Assembly (NCBI GenBank): GCA_002482725.1
Contig: DLGO01000082.1
Span: 42,631-56,913, forward strand
DNA: 14,283 bases
Direction of reading: 5' to 3'
DNA from: Bacteroidetes bacterium UBA7692
GTDB lineage: Bacteria; Bacteroidota; Bacteroidia; Chitinophagales; LD1
A model generated the notes under the pieces. The model saw only the letters and a program-made list of their open reading frames with translations, did not search any database and was not told the origin of the DNA. The translations under genes were made by a program, and so were the position numbers. Of the stretch, positions 1 to 5,231 are shown piece after piece (the first letter of the stretch is position 1; each line of letters opens with the position of its first letter).

Positions 1-123
1 CTAGCTGCCCTGGAACGCCTGCAGGTAAAAGGTACGGCCCACTATGGCAAAACCGAGCAGGCAGATGAATAAGAATCCAAGATAGATCCTTACCACTATT
101 TCCTGTTTTTTGTTTTGTGCCAT
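1..123 (-). CDS. N-terminus of penicillin-binding protein (FtsI/PBP2 type), ending in TAG at window edge
   Basis: The minus strand from 123 reads MAQNKKQEIVVR, then a hydrophobic segment (about residues 13-30), then GRTFYLQAF. This is the usual short cytoplasmic tail, single membrane anchor and start of the periplasmic part of the monofunctional septal transpeptidase FtsI, which cross-links septal peptidoglycan. Context supports this: it lies 69 bp downstream of an ftsL-like gene, the normal dcw order. A purine-rich AAAGGA stretch about 10 nt upstream may serve as ribosome binding site. Oddly, the codon at positions 3-1 reads TAG, so as written the reading frame closes after 40 residues. The full protein would be about 600-700 residues. 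The simplest explanation is a sequence error or contig edge at base 1; a truncated gene is possible but unlikely for an essential protein. The rest of the gene is outside the window. Confidence 0.7.
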   Translation of the reverse strand: MAQNKKQEIVVRIYLGFLFICLLGFAIVGRTFYLQAFQGS

Positions 124-192
124 TGTTTGTGTGTCCTTTTTTTGTCTGCCTCGCGGCTGTCGTTTGTGTCAGTATAAGTCGGTAGCCGTTTG

Positions 193-576
193 TTATTTTC
201 TTTCTATTACATTGGGTGGAATGCGCAGGGGTTTTATTCCTGTTGGTTCTACCAGTTTTGCGACCTCGCTTTGCCTCGATTGTTTCATGAGGTCTGCGGT
301 GGTGGTCATATATTCCCAACGCAGGTTTTTTAGTTCTTTCTCCGTTTTAGCCGTGCTGCGCACGTAGTGGTCGGCCAGGTGGTTGTTGGCTATGTGCAAC
401 ACTGCCAGCACTACCAGAAACAAAACGAACGGCAAGTGTGTAAGCAACTGGCGGAAGCCCATTTCGCCTGCTTCGTCTACTTTGCTGAGCCAGTTGGATA
501 GCCCGCGCGGTGCACCCTGCTTTTTGGCAGCGGCAGCCGTTTGTTCACTTGTTTGTTCTATGGTTTCTTCTGCCAT
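193..576 (-). CDS. ftsL: FtsL-like cell division protein
   Basis: A 127-residue bitopic membrane protein. Residues 1-47 are a polar, Ala/Gln/Lys-rich cytoplasmic tail, residues about 48-63 (LPFVLFLVVLAVLHIA) form a single membrane helix, and residues 70-110 are charged and suited to a short periplasmic coiled coil. The end has TGIKPLRIPP, a tail typical of the FtsL-like family in Bacteroidetes. FtsL works with FtsB/FtsQ to activate septal peptidoglycan synthesis by FtsW-FtsI. Sequence similarity to proteobacterial FtsL is weak, as is normal for this family, so the call rests on topology plus position: 5 nt after rsmH and 69 bp before the PBP gene, exactly where ftsL sits in dcw clusters. It is clearly part of the same transcript. 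Confidence 0.85.
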   Translation of the reverse strand: MAEETIEQTSEQTAAAAKKQGAPRGLSNWLSKVDEAGEMGFRQLLTHLPFVLFLVVLAVLHIANNHLADHYVRSTAKTEKELKNLRWEYMTTTADLMKQSRQSEVAKLVEPTGIKPLRIPPNVIERK

Positions 577-581
577 TTGTC

Positions 582-1553
582 TCAGTTTTCTATCTTTTTT
601 TCTGCCACGCGCAGCTTAGCGCTGTGTGACCTTTTATTTATCTTAAGCTCCTCGGGGCTTGCTTCTATTGGTTTTTTGGTAACCACGTTGAAGGGCTTTG
701 TTATCTTTCCGAAGGCATCTTTTTCCGGTTCGTCGCCAAATGTGCCGTAGCGCATAAAGTTTTTTGCCAGCCTGTCTTCCAGCGAGTGGAAAGAGATAAC
801 TGCCAGCCTGCCACCCGGATTCAATACTTTGGCGCTCTGCTCCAGGAACTCCTGCAACACCTGCAGCTCCTCGTTTACCTCTATGCGCAGCGCCTGGAAA
901 ACCTGCGCCATGTAGCGGTATTCATCTCCGCGGCCATACTTTTCGCACAGTGCCTTCAGGTCGTTTATGCTCTCTATCCGGCGCAGCTTGCGTTCCTCTG
1001 CAATAGCCTGTGCCAGTGTTTTGGCATTGCGCACCTCGCCATATTCGCCAAATATCTGCTGCAGCTTTTCTGCATCGTAGGTATTGAGCACATCGGCGGC
1101 TGTCTGGCTGCCGTTCTGGTTCATGCGCATATCCAGCTTGCCCTCGAAACGGTAGCTGAAACCACGGTCGGCAGTGTCGAACTGGAAGGAGCTAACCCCT
1201 AAGTCGGCCAGTATGCCATCTACCTCTGTGATGCCCTCGGCGCGCAGGCAACGCTGCATATAGCGGAAGTTTTGCGCTACGAGCGTTACGCGCTCATCGT
1301 CGAGCATATTGCGGGCGGCGTCTGTATCCTGGTCGAACCCTATCAACCGGCCATTCGGGCCAAGGTGCTTCAGGATCTCCCGGGAGTGGCCGCCACCGCC
1401 AAAGGTGACATCTACATATACACCATCGGGGTGAATATTGAGCGCCTTTATACATTCATGTAAAAGAACGGGTCTGTGATAGCCCTCTGCATCGCCGCCT
1501 TTAGGGGCGGTGGAATCCATGGGCGATTTATTTTGTTTTCTCTTCTTGCTCAT
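582..1553 (-). CDS. rsmH: 16S rRNA (cytosine-1402-N4) methyltransferase RsmH (MraW)
   Basis: RsmH transfers a methyl group from S-adenosylmethionine to N4 of C1402 in 16S rRNA, in the ribosomal P site. All family landmarks are visible: HRPVLLHE (26-33), the SAM-binding loop DVTFGGGGHS (48-57), GFDQD (72-76), DGILADLGVSSFQ (112-124), GKLDMRM (138-144), ALRIEVNEEL (221-230), ISFHSLEDR (253-261) and the basic tail NKRSHSAKLR (306-315). The length of 323 is normal. The start is uncertain. ATG at 1553 overlaps the mraZ end by 26 nt and adds a lysine-rich MSKKRKQ tail; an in-frame ATG at 1520 (residue 12) avoids the overlap and leaves a 7-nt gap. Neither has a clear ribosome binding site. The gene is second in the mraZ operon. 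Confidence 0.97.
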   Translation of the reverse strand: MSKKRKQNKSPMDSTAPKGGDAEGYHRPVLLHECIKALNIHPDGVYVDVTFGGGGHSREILKHLGPNGRLIGFDQDTDAARNMLDDERVTLVAQNFRYMQRCLRAEGITEVDGILADLGVSSFQFDTADRGFSYRFEGKLDMRMNQNGSQTAADVLNTYDAEKLQQIFGEYGEVRNAKTLAQAIAEERKLRRIESINDLKALCEKYGRGDEYRYMAQVFQALRIEVNEELQVLQEFLEQSAKVLNPGGRLAVISFHSLEDRLAKNFMRYGTFGDEPEKDAFGKITKPFNVVTKKPIEASPEELKINKRSHSAKLRVAEKKIEN

Positions 1554-1998
1554 TCAGGTATTTGGAAACGGTACGACTTATATCCGGCATGTTGGCAATA
1601 TTCAGCTGAGTGTACTGCTCATACTTGCTTGCATCCCATATCTGTATCTGATCAAAATCACCTTTCAAAATCACTTCGCGCGAGTTGCCTATGTATTTCA
1701 TCAACTGTTTCGAAATCAAGAGGCGGTCGTTGCCATCCAACTCCATTTGCGTAAGGCCGATGGTAATACCACTGATAAACTGACGGTGCTCGGGGTTGAA
1801 CTTGTCGAGCTTGCGCAGGCGTTTTTCCTGCTCTTTCCATGTTTCCATCGGGTAAATCACCAGGCAATCGTCCAGGCCTTTTGCAATCATAAACTTGCCA
1901 CCATCCTCTGCAGAGAACTGTACCTTTAGAGACACGGGCATTTTGACACGCCCTTTGTCGTCTACGCTACAAGAATATTCTCCGAGGAAATTGCTCAT
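1528..1998 (-). CDS. mraZ: Transcriptional regulator MraZ
   Basis: MraZ is the first gene of dcw clusters and encodes a ring-forming DNA-binding protein that controls its own operon through repeated TGGG-containing boxes. The 156 residues carry the expected duplicated SpoVT/AbrB-like fold: the first half has the DxxxR motif in DDKGRVKMP (13-21), the second the matching DGNDRLLI (88-95). Length is within the usual 140-160. The 3' end overlaps the longer possible rsmH start by 26 nt, implying translational coupling. Three 10-nt-spaced boxes fitting the known MraZ target lie 36-61 bp upstream of its start codon (see 2034-2059), so autoregulation is probable. The direction of control (repression as in E. 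coli, activation as in mycoplasmas) cannot be judged. Confidence 0.96.
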   Translation of the reverse strand: MSNFLGEYSCSVDDKGRVKMPVSLKVQFSAEDGGKFMIAKGLDDCLVIYPMETWKEQEKRLRKLDKFNPEHRQFISGITIGLTQMELDGNDRLLISKQLMKYIGNSREVILKGDFDQIQIWDASKYEQYTQLNIANMPDISRTVSKYLNEQEEKTK

Positions 1999-2033
1999 TT
2001 ATTAATTTGATACAACGAAAATAGAAGACATTT

Positions 2034-2059
2034 CCCACTTTGTACCACTAAACCCCACT
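2034..2059 (-). promoter_or_regulatory. MraZ box: three 10-nt-spaced AGTGG repeats
   Basis: On the minus strand, reading towards mraZ, the units AGTGGG, AGTGGT and AGTGGG occur at 2059-2054, 2049-2044 and 2039-2034, so they are exactly 10 nt apart, one helical turn. Known MraZ targets are repeated TGGG-type boxes spaced by 10 nt in E. coli, and AAAGTGG-type repeats in mycoplasmas. The array ends 35 nt before the mraZ ATG. A weak -7-like TATTTTCG lies at 2023-2016, just downstream of the array, with no good -33 box; the array covers the place where one would be. Confidence 0.75.
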
Positions 2060-2152
2060 AATTTGGACAAAAAGTTTTCAACAAATTTAACAATGCCTAT
2101 ATATGTAACTGATACCAACGGTTTTGGTGGTGGTAAAAAGTGGTAGTTTTTA

Positions 2153-2257
2153 TGTGGATAACCTGAATTAACAGCTGCGCTCTGGTTTTGCACAGGCTTT
2201 TGCACCTATTATCAACAGGAAATGATTTGGTTTAACAGAAAAACGGGTTTATGCACT
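2153..2257. other. Cluster of DnaA-box-like 9-mers
   Basis: Against the consensus TTATNCACA, the region holds one perfect box on the minus strand (2153-2161, read on plus as TGTGGATAA). On the plus strand it holds TTTTGCACA (2186-2194, one mismatch), TTTTGCACC (2198-2206, two mismatches), TTATCAACA (2209-2217, one mismatch) and TTATGCACT (2249-2257, one mismatch). An AT-rich stretch (2061-2110) adjoins it. The flanking genes point away from it. This may be a DnaA-binding regulatory region or part of a replication origin; it may also be chance in a low-complexity intergenic region. No dnaA gene is in the window. Confidence 0.3.
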
Positions 2258-2276
2258 TTTGTGGTGTGAAGTGCAT
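2251..2276. repeat. Perfect 8+8 bp inverted repeat
   Basis: ATGCACTT (2251-2258) and AAGTGCAT (2269-2276) are perfect reverse complements separated by 10 nt. The centre-to-centre spacing of the arms is 18 bp, close to two helical turns, which suits a dimeric DNA-binding protein; as RNA it would be a weak hairpin. It has no U-tract and lies upstream of both divergent genes, so it is not a terminator. One arm overlaps a DnaA-box-like 9-mer. Confidence 0.5.
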
Positions 2277-2297
2277 GAAGGGGTAATTGCGGGAGAA

Positions 2298-2317
2298 TTA
2301 ACAAGGAATGCTGTTAA
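2298..2317. repeat. 6+6 bp inverted repeat TTAACA-N8-TGTTAA
   Basis: TTAACA at 2298-2303 and TGTTAA at 2312-2317 form a perfect short inverted repeat with an 8-nt spacer, the same geometry as the ArsR operator at 2457-2476 but with a different sequence. It could be an operator half-site pair. Chance occurrence is quite possible at this length. Confidence 0.3.
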
Positions 2318-2320
2318 TGC

Positions 2321-2410
2321 GTGTGGTTGGAGGTGGTAGTAAGTGGGAGAGGAGTGTTTTCGGGGGAAAAAGTGGGAGGGGTGCTGTGGTTGTGGGAGAA
2401 AGTGGAGGGA
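2321..2410 (+). repeat. G-skewed GTGG repeat tract with about 10-nt periodicity
   Basis: GTGG occurs at 2323, 2333, 2343, 2372, 2386, 2392 and 2402. Several are exactly 10 or 20 nt apart (2323/2333/2343; 2372/2392/2402). From 2321 to 2430 the plus strand has only about four C residues. Units such as AAAGTGGG (2369-2376) and AAAGTGGA (2399-2406) resemble the MraZ boxes at 2034-2059 but lie on the opposite strand. Runs of three or more G at 2362, 2374, 2378 and 2394 also give a long-looped G-quadruplex candidate. There is no open reading frame of note here. Confidence 0.45.
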
Positions 2411-2439
2411 ATGAGAGAAAGCAAAGCAGGTAACCGGAG

Positions 2440-2470
2440 TTTGGATGGTCGTTTTGTTATCGTATATTTG
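2440..2470 (+). promoter_or_regulatory. Bacteroidetes-type promoter of the ars operon
   Basis: TTTG (2440-2443) and TATATTTG (2463-2470) match the -33 and -7 elements of Bacteroidetes housekeeping promoters (TTTG and TAnnTTTG) perfectly, with a spacer of 19 nt, within the known preferred range. Transcription would start near 2475, leaving a leader of only about 12 nt before the GTG start of arsR. Confidence 0.8.
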
Positions 2471-2476
2471 CGATAA
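2457..2476. promoter_or_regulatory. ArsR operator overlapping the -7 element
   Basis: TTATCG (2457-2462) and CGATAA (2471-2476) are perfect reverse complements, and the 8-nt spacer between them is precisely the TATATTTG -7 box. A second CGATAA copy lies at 2478-2483. A bound ArsR dimer would cover the -7 element and the start site, giving direct autorepression that is lifted by arsenite or antimonite. The binding protein is inferred from position, not shown. Confidence 0.7.
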
Positions 2477-2487
2477 ACGATAAAGAA

Positions 2488-2826
2488 GTGGCTGTAAGTA
2501 AGAAGAGCGAGTTTGATGAGAAAGAAGTTGAGTTGGCAGAACTGGCAAAAGCCATAAGCCACCCGGCGCGTGTGGCAATATTGAAAGTGCTGGCCCAAAA
2601 GAATGAGTGTGTATGCGGTGAAATAGTGGAAGTATTACCGCTGGCCCAATCTACGGTATCGCAGCACCTGAAAGAGCTACTGAATGCGGGCCTGATAAAA
2701 GGGACCATTGATGGCAATAAATCATGCTATTGCATTAACTGGGATACGTTCGGGAATTTCGAGAATATGTTCAGTCAGTTTTTTACAAAGGCGAAAAGCT
2801 TTGAGGATAAGCGCAAGTGTTGTTAA
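2488..2826 (+). CDS. arsR: ArsR-family metalloid-responsive repressor
   Basis: A 112-residue winged-helix repressor of the ArsR/SmtB family. The DNA-recognition helix region is LAQSTVSQHLKELLNAGLI (52-70). ECVCGEI (40-46) places Cys41 and Cys43 where E. coli-type ArsR proteins bind arsenite in the helix before the recognition helix (there CVC as well). Further cysteines are Cys80, Cys82 and a C-terminal CC pair (111-112), also possible metalloid ligands. The start is GTG at 2488; no ATG, GTG or TTG that looks better lies upstream before the promoter, and the next Met is at residue 94. The -7 box and operator sit 12-31 bp upstream, so it very likely represses its own operon. It is followed after 18 nt by the DUF6428-type gene. 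Confidence 0.93.
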   Translation: MAVSKKSEFDEKEVELAELAKAISHPARVAILKVLAQKNECVCGEIVEVLPLAQSTVSQHLKELLNAGLIKGTIDGNKSCYCINWDTFGNFENMFSQFFTKAKSFEDKRKCC

Positions 2827-2844
2827 TTATTAAATCTATTATAT

Positions 2845-3297
2845 ATGAAACTATCTGAAGTAAAGACAATTTTAAGCGGCGTAGACGCTATACGATTCAA
2901 GCTCCCGGGCGACAAATTTGTACCGGAGCATTTCCATGTGACGGAAGTCGGGTTGATCAATAAGCATTTCATGGATTGCGGGGGTATAGAGCGCAAGGAA
3001 AATGTGGTGAGCTTCCAGTTGTGGACTGCGAATGACTACGAACACCGCCTGATACCGCAAAAGCTACAAGATATAATTGCCTTGTCTGAAGGGAAGCTGA
3101 ACATACAAGAGGATTATGAGGTAGAAGTAGAGTACCAGTCTGATACCATAGGCAAATACAATCTTGAGTTTAACGGGAAAGAGTTTATGCTCACCACTAA
3201 GCAAACAGCCTGCCTGGCGATGGATAAATGCAATATCGCTGAACCTGAAAATACGGAGGCAACAAGCTGTTGTGCTGGTAATGGATGCTGCAATTAG
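2845..3297 (+). CDS. DUF6428-type protein of ars operon, Cys-rich tail
   Basis: A 150-residue soluble protein. It resembles the DUF6428 family, whose members I know from Bacteroidetes arsenic operons next to arsR and arsC; no biochemical role is established to my knowledge. Visible traits are a conserved-looking EHFHVTEVG (28-36, with His29 and His31) followed by DCGG (44-47), SFQLW (56-60) and EHRLIPQKL (66-74). Cys123 and Cys129 lie near the end, and the tail SCCAGNGCCN (141-150) has two Cys pairs. The His/Cys pattern suggests metal or metalloid binding, perhaps arsenite holding or delivery; this is inference. The gene follows arsR by 18 nt and overlaps the next mini-gene by 17 nt, so it is in the same transcript. 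Confidence 0.8.
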   Translation: MKLSEVKTILSGVDAIRFKLPGDKFVPEHFHVTEVGLINKHFMDCGGIERKENVVSFQLWTANDYEHRLIPQKLQDIIALSEGKLNIQEDYEVEVEYQSDTIGKYNLEFNGKEFMLTTKQTACLAMDKCNIAEPENTEATSCCAGNGCCN

Positions 3298-3427
3298 TTC
3301 AATTAAGCTGGTATTTGCAAAGTACCGGAAGCCTATAGTGATCACTGCGGGAATAACGATACTGAATTTGATGTTCGGTTTTGATGCCCGGTTTACCATC
3401 ATAAATTTATTGTGGCTATTGGTATGA
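3281..3427 (+). CDS. 48-residue membrane mini-protein within the ars operon
   Basis: The frame starting at ATG 3281 encodes 48 residues with an amphipathic start containing basic residues (SSIKLVFAKYRK, 6-17), a hydrophobic segment VITAGITILNLMFGF (20-34) and a second hydrophobic end FTIINLLWLLV (38-48), split by DAR. It is short, but placement is striking. Its start overlaps the end of the upstream gene by 17 nt, and its TGA (3425-3427) interlocks with the arsC ATG (3424-3426) as ATGA, a classic coupling arrangement that fills the otherwise 126-nt gap between the two genes. Such use of space argues for a real gene. The function is unknown; it may be a small membrane partner of the arsenic operon. 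I would not call it a transporter. Confidence 0.7.
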   Translation: MDAAISSIKLVFAKYRKPIVITAGITILNLMFGFDARFTIINLLWLLV

Positions 3428-3810
3428 AGAACATACTTTTTGTTTGTGTGGAAAATAGCAACCGTAGCCAGATGGCACAGGCTTTTGCCAAAATTTATGG
3501 CTACGGCAAGCTGCAGGCATATAGCGCAGGCTCTAAGCCTTCGGGCAAAATCAATCCCAGGGCAATTCAGTCCATGCGCGAACTCGGGTATGATTTAAGT
3601 ACCCATGAATCTAAATCACTGGATGAATTACCTGAGATCGGATATGAATATGCGATTACCATGGGCTGTGGCGATGCCTGCCCATTTGTGAAGGCTGTGC
3701 ATAGGGTAGACTGGAATATACCTGATCCCAGAGATATGGATGAGGATGATTTTCGTGGAGTGAGGAATTTGATAGAGGCCAAGGTAAAGGCCCTGATAGA
3801 GGCTATATAA
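3424..3810 (+). CDS. arsC: Arsenate reductase, low-molecular-weight phosphatase type
   Basis: This enzyme reduces arsenate to arsenite using a chain of cysteines that is usually recycled by thioredoxin. With the ATG at 3424 the protein has 128 residues. The phosphatase loop CX5R is CVENSNR (8-14) followed by Ser15, and the general-acid DP motif is D101-P102 in NIPDPRD. MGCGDACPF supplies Cys82 and Cys86, the likely second and third redox cysteines (Cys82 and Cys89 in the S. aureus enzyme). A GTG at 3412 would add four residues (MAIG), but the ATG interlocked with the previous stop codon is the better start. It ends the ars operon; the next gene is convergent. No ArsB or Acr3 arsenite pump is encoded here, so export of the product must rely on another locus. 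Confidence 0.93.
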   Translation: MKNILFVCVENSNRSQMAQAFAKIYGYGKLQAYSAGSKPSGKINPRAIQSMRELGYDLSTHESKSLDELPEIGYEYAITMGCGDACPFVKAVHRVDWNIPDPRDMDEDDFRGVRNLIEAKVKALIEAI

Positions 3811-3849
3811 TTTCCCTTTTGAAAATGCAGTAGTGGCAGTCTTTTAATT

Positions 3850-4176
3850 TTACTTCCAGGAAATGATGATAACGCCTACTGTGATGAAGGCTGCACCCAC
3901 GAGGCGGTACATGGTGATGGCTTCGTTGAAAAAGAAGTAGGCTACCAGAAACAGACCTACTATAGTTAGTGAAAAGAAAACTGCGCTGGCTACCTGTAGA
4001 GGAATCTCTTTCAGCGCTTCTGTAAAAAGCACTGAATTGATAAGCCCGAATACCAAACCTAATGCTAGATAGCCCCATTTTTTTGCAGGTACCTTGTCGT
4101 TGATAGCCGACAGGTTAAATCCTACATTGGTCAATATGTTGGCGATGATGGCAGAATAGAGCAGTACGTATTTCAT
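3850..4176 (-). CDS. Four-helix SMR/EamA-like membrane protein
   Basis: 108 residues with four predicted membrane helices (about 3-22, 33-52, 60-80, 88-106), the layout of the small multidrug resistance branch of the drug/metabolite transporter superfamily. The second and third helices (LINSVLFTEALKEIPLQVAS, then AVFFSLTIVG) resemble the middle of EmrE-type proteins (ALxxIPxxxAYAxW). However, the membrane Glu (Glu14 in EmrE) that couples protons to drug exchange is replaced: the aligned position in AIIANILTNVG is Asn13. A proton-coupled drug pump is therefore doubtful; a lipid-linked sugar or other small-molecule flippase-like role, as in other non-Glu members, is an alternative. It is convergent with arsC (39-nt gap) and lies 53 nt downstream of the PiT gene on the same strand, so it could be read through from it. 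Confidence 0.8.
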   Translation of the reverse strand: MKYVLLYSAIIANILTNVGFNLSAINDKVPAKKWGYLALGLVFGLINSVLFTEALKEIPLQVASAVFFSLTIVGLFLVAYFFFNEAITMYRLVGAAFITVGVIIISWK

Positions 4177-4229
4177 GTTGCTGATTGAGGCAACAAGGTA
4201 TTAAATAATATAATACAGGCTGTTTTACT

Positions 4230-5219
4230 TTAAACCCCTATCAGGTTCATGATGTAGTAAGTAGCACCGCCCATAAGTGCAGAGGCAGGTATGGTAACTA
4301 CCCAGGCTATAACTATGTTGCCGGCTATGCCCCAACGCACTGCGCTCAGGCGTTTGGTCATACCGGTACCCATGATGGCACCTGTGATGGTGTGTGTGGT
4401 ACTTACAGGAATTTTAAGCGCGGTAACCAGGAACAAGGTAAGCGCCCCGGCGCTCTCTGCGCAGAAGCCCTCGAAAGGACGAAGCTTTGCCAGTTTCTGA
4501 CCCATGGTTTTTACTATGCGCCAACCGCCAAACAATGTACCAAGCCCCATGGCTGTGTAGCAGCAAACCGGAACCCAGTTTGGCAATACATCGCCTGTGT
4601 GCACATGGCCGCTTATCAGCAAAGCTGCCCAGATGATACCCATTGTTTTTTGGGCATCGTTGCCACCGTGGCCTATAGAGAACAAGGCGCTGGATACCAG
4701 CTGCAGTCGGCGGAAGTACTTATCAATTTTGGATTGCGGCAGGTTTTTGCTCAGGTTGATAACAGCAAGTGATATGAGGTAAGAAGCTACTATACCAATA
4801 ACCGGGGCAAGGGGTATGAACAGCAATGTTTTGGAAAGCTTGCTCATAACGATAGCATCTGCACCTGCTTTGGTAAATGCCGCACCTGTAAGCCCGCCAA
4901 GCAATGCGTGCGAAGAAGATGAAGGGATGCCCCACCACCAGGTGATCAGGTTCCAGATAATAGCACCTACAAGACCGCCTATCAATACAGAGTTAGTGAT
5001 CACATCGGGCTTTACCATGCTTTTGATGGTATCGGCCACACCGTGGTCTTTAAAGAACATGAAAGCCACAAAATTGAAGAAGGCTGCCCATGCTACGGCC
5101 TGTGCCGGGGTAAGTACGCGTGTACTTACGATAGTGGCTATGGAGTTGGCCGAATCGTGAAATCCGTTTATAAAGTCGAATACTAACGCGATGGTTACAA
5201 TAAAAAGGAGCAGCGTCAT
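4230..5219 (-). CDS. pit: PiT-family inorganic phosphate transporter
   Basis: A 329-residue, roughly ten-helix inner-membrane carrier that takes up inorganic phosphate (in known systems as metal phosphate) with cations. The two inverted PiT repeats are clear: FDFINGFHDSANSIAT (14-29) at the start of the first, and SIGHGGNDAQKTMGII (181-196) in the second, with IPSSSSHALLGG (98-109) and PVSTTHTITG (271-280) as the paired substrate loops. Asp22, Asn25, Asn187 and Asp188 are the expected conserved polar residues. The start lies 12 nt after the stop of the DUF47 gene, the usual pairing of regulator and carrier. PiT carriers of other bacteria also let arsenate in, which makes the nearby ars operon notable, but there is no sign of shared regulation. 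Confidence 0.95.
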   Translation of the reverse strand: MTLLLFIVTIALVFDFINGFHDSANSIATIVSTRVLTPAQAVAWAAFFNFVAFMFFKDHGVADTIKSMVKPDVITNSVLIGGLVGAIIWNLITWWWGIPSSSSHALLGGLTGAAFTKAGADAIVMSKLSKTLLFIPLAPVIGIVASYLISLAVINLSKNLPQSKIDKYFRRLQLVSSALFSIGHGGNDAQKTMGIIWAALLISGHVHTGDVLPNWVPVCCYTAMGLGTLFGGWRIVKTMGQKLAKLRPFEGFCAESAGALTLFLVTALKIPVSTTHTITGAIMGTGMTKRLSAVRWGIAGNIVIAWVVTIPASALMGGATYYIMNLIGV

Positions 5220-5231
5220 GCAGATTGTTGC

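Noticed and set aside
786..1202. 138-codon plus-strand open frame
   Set aside because: Antisense to rsmH, which is certain; no family features.
2321..2410. CRISPR-like or transposon-end repeat
   Set aside because: The repeated unit is only about 4-8 nt with no spacers, no flanking target duplication and no transposase or cas gene in the window.
2249..2578. Minus-strand open frames in the mraZ-arsR region (109 and 94 codons)
   Set aside because: Their Ser/Pro/His-rich translations come from the G-skewed tract and overlap the ars promoter and arsR start; no ribosome binding site or family resemblance.
4177..4194. GTTGC/GCAAC inverted repeat before the SMR-like gene
   Set aside because: Only 5 bp arms with an 8-nt loop and no T-tract; too weak to call a terminator or operator.
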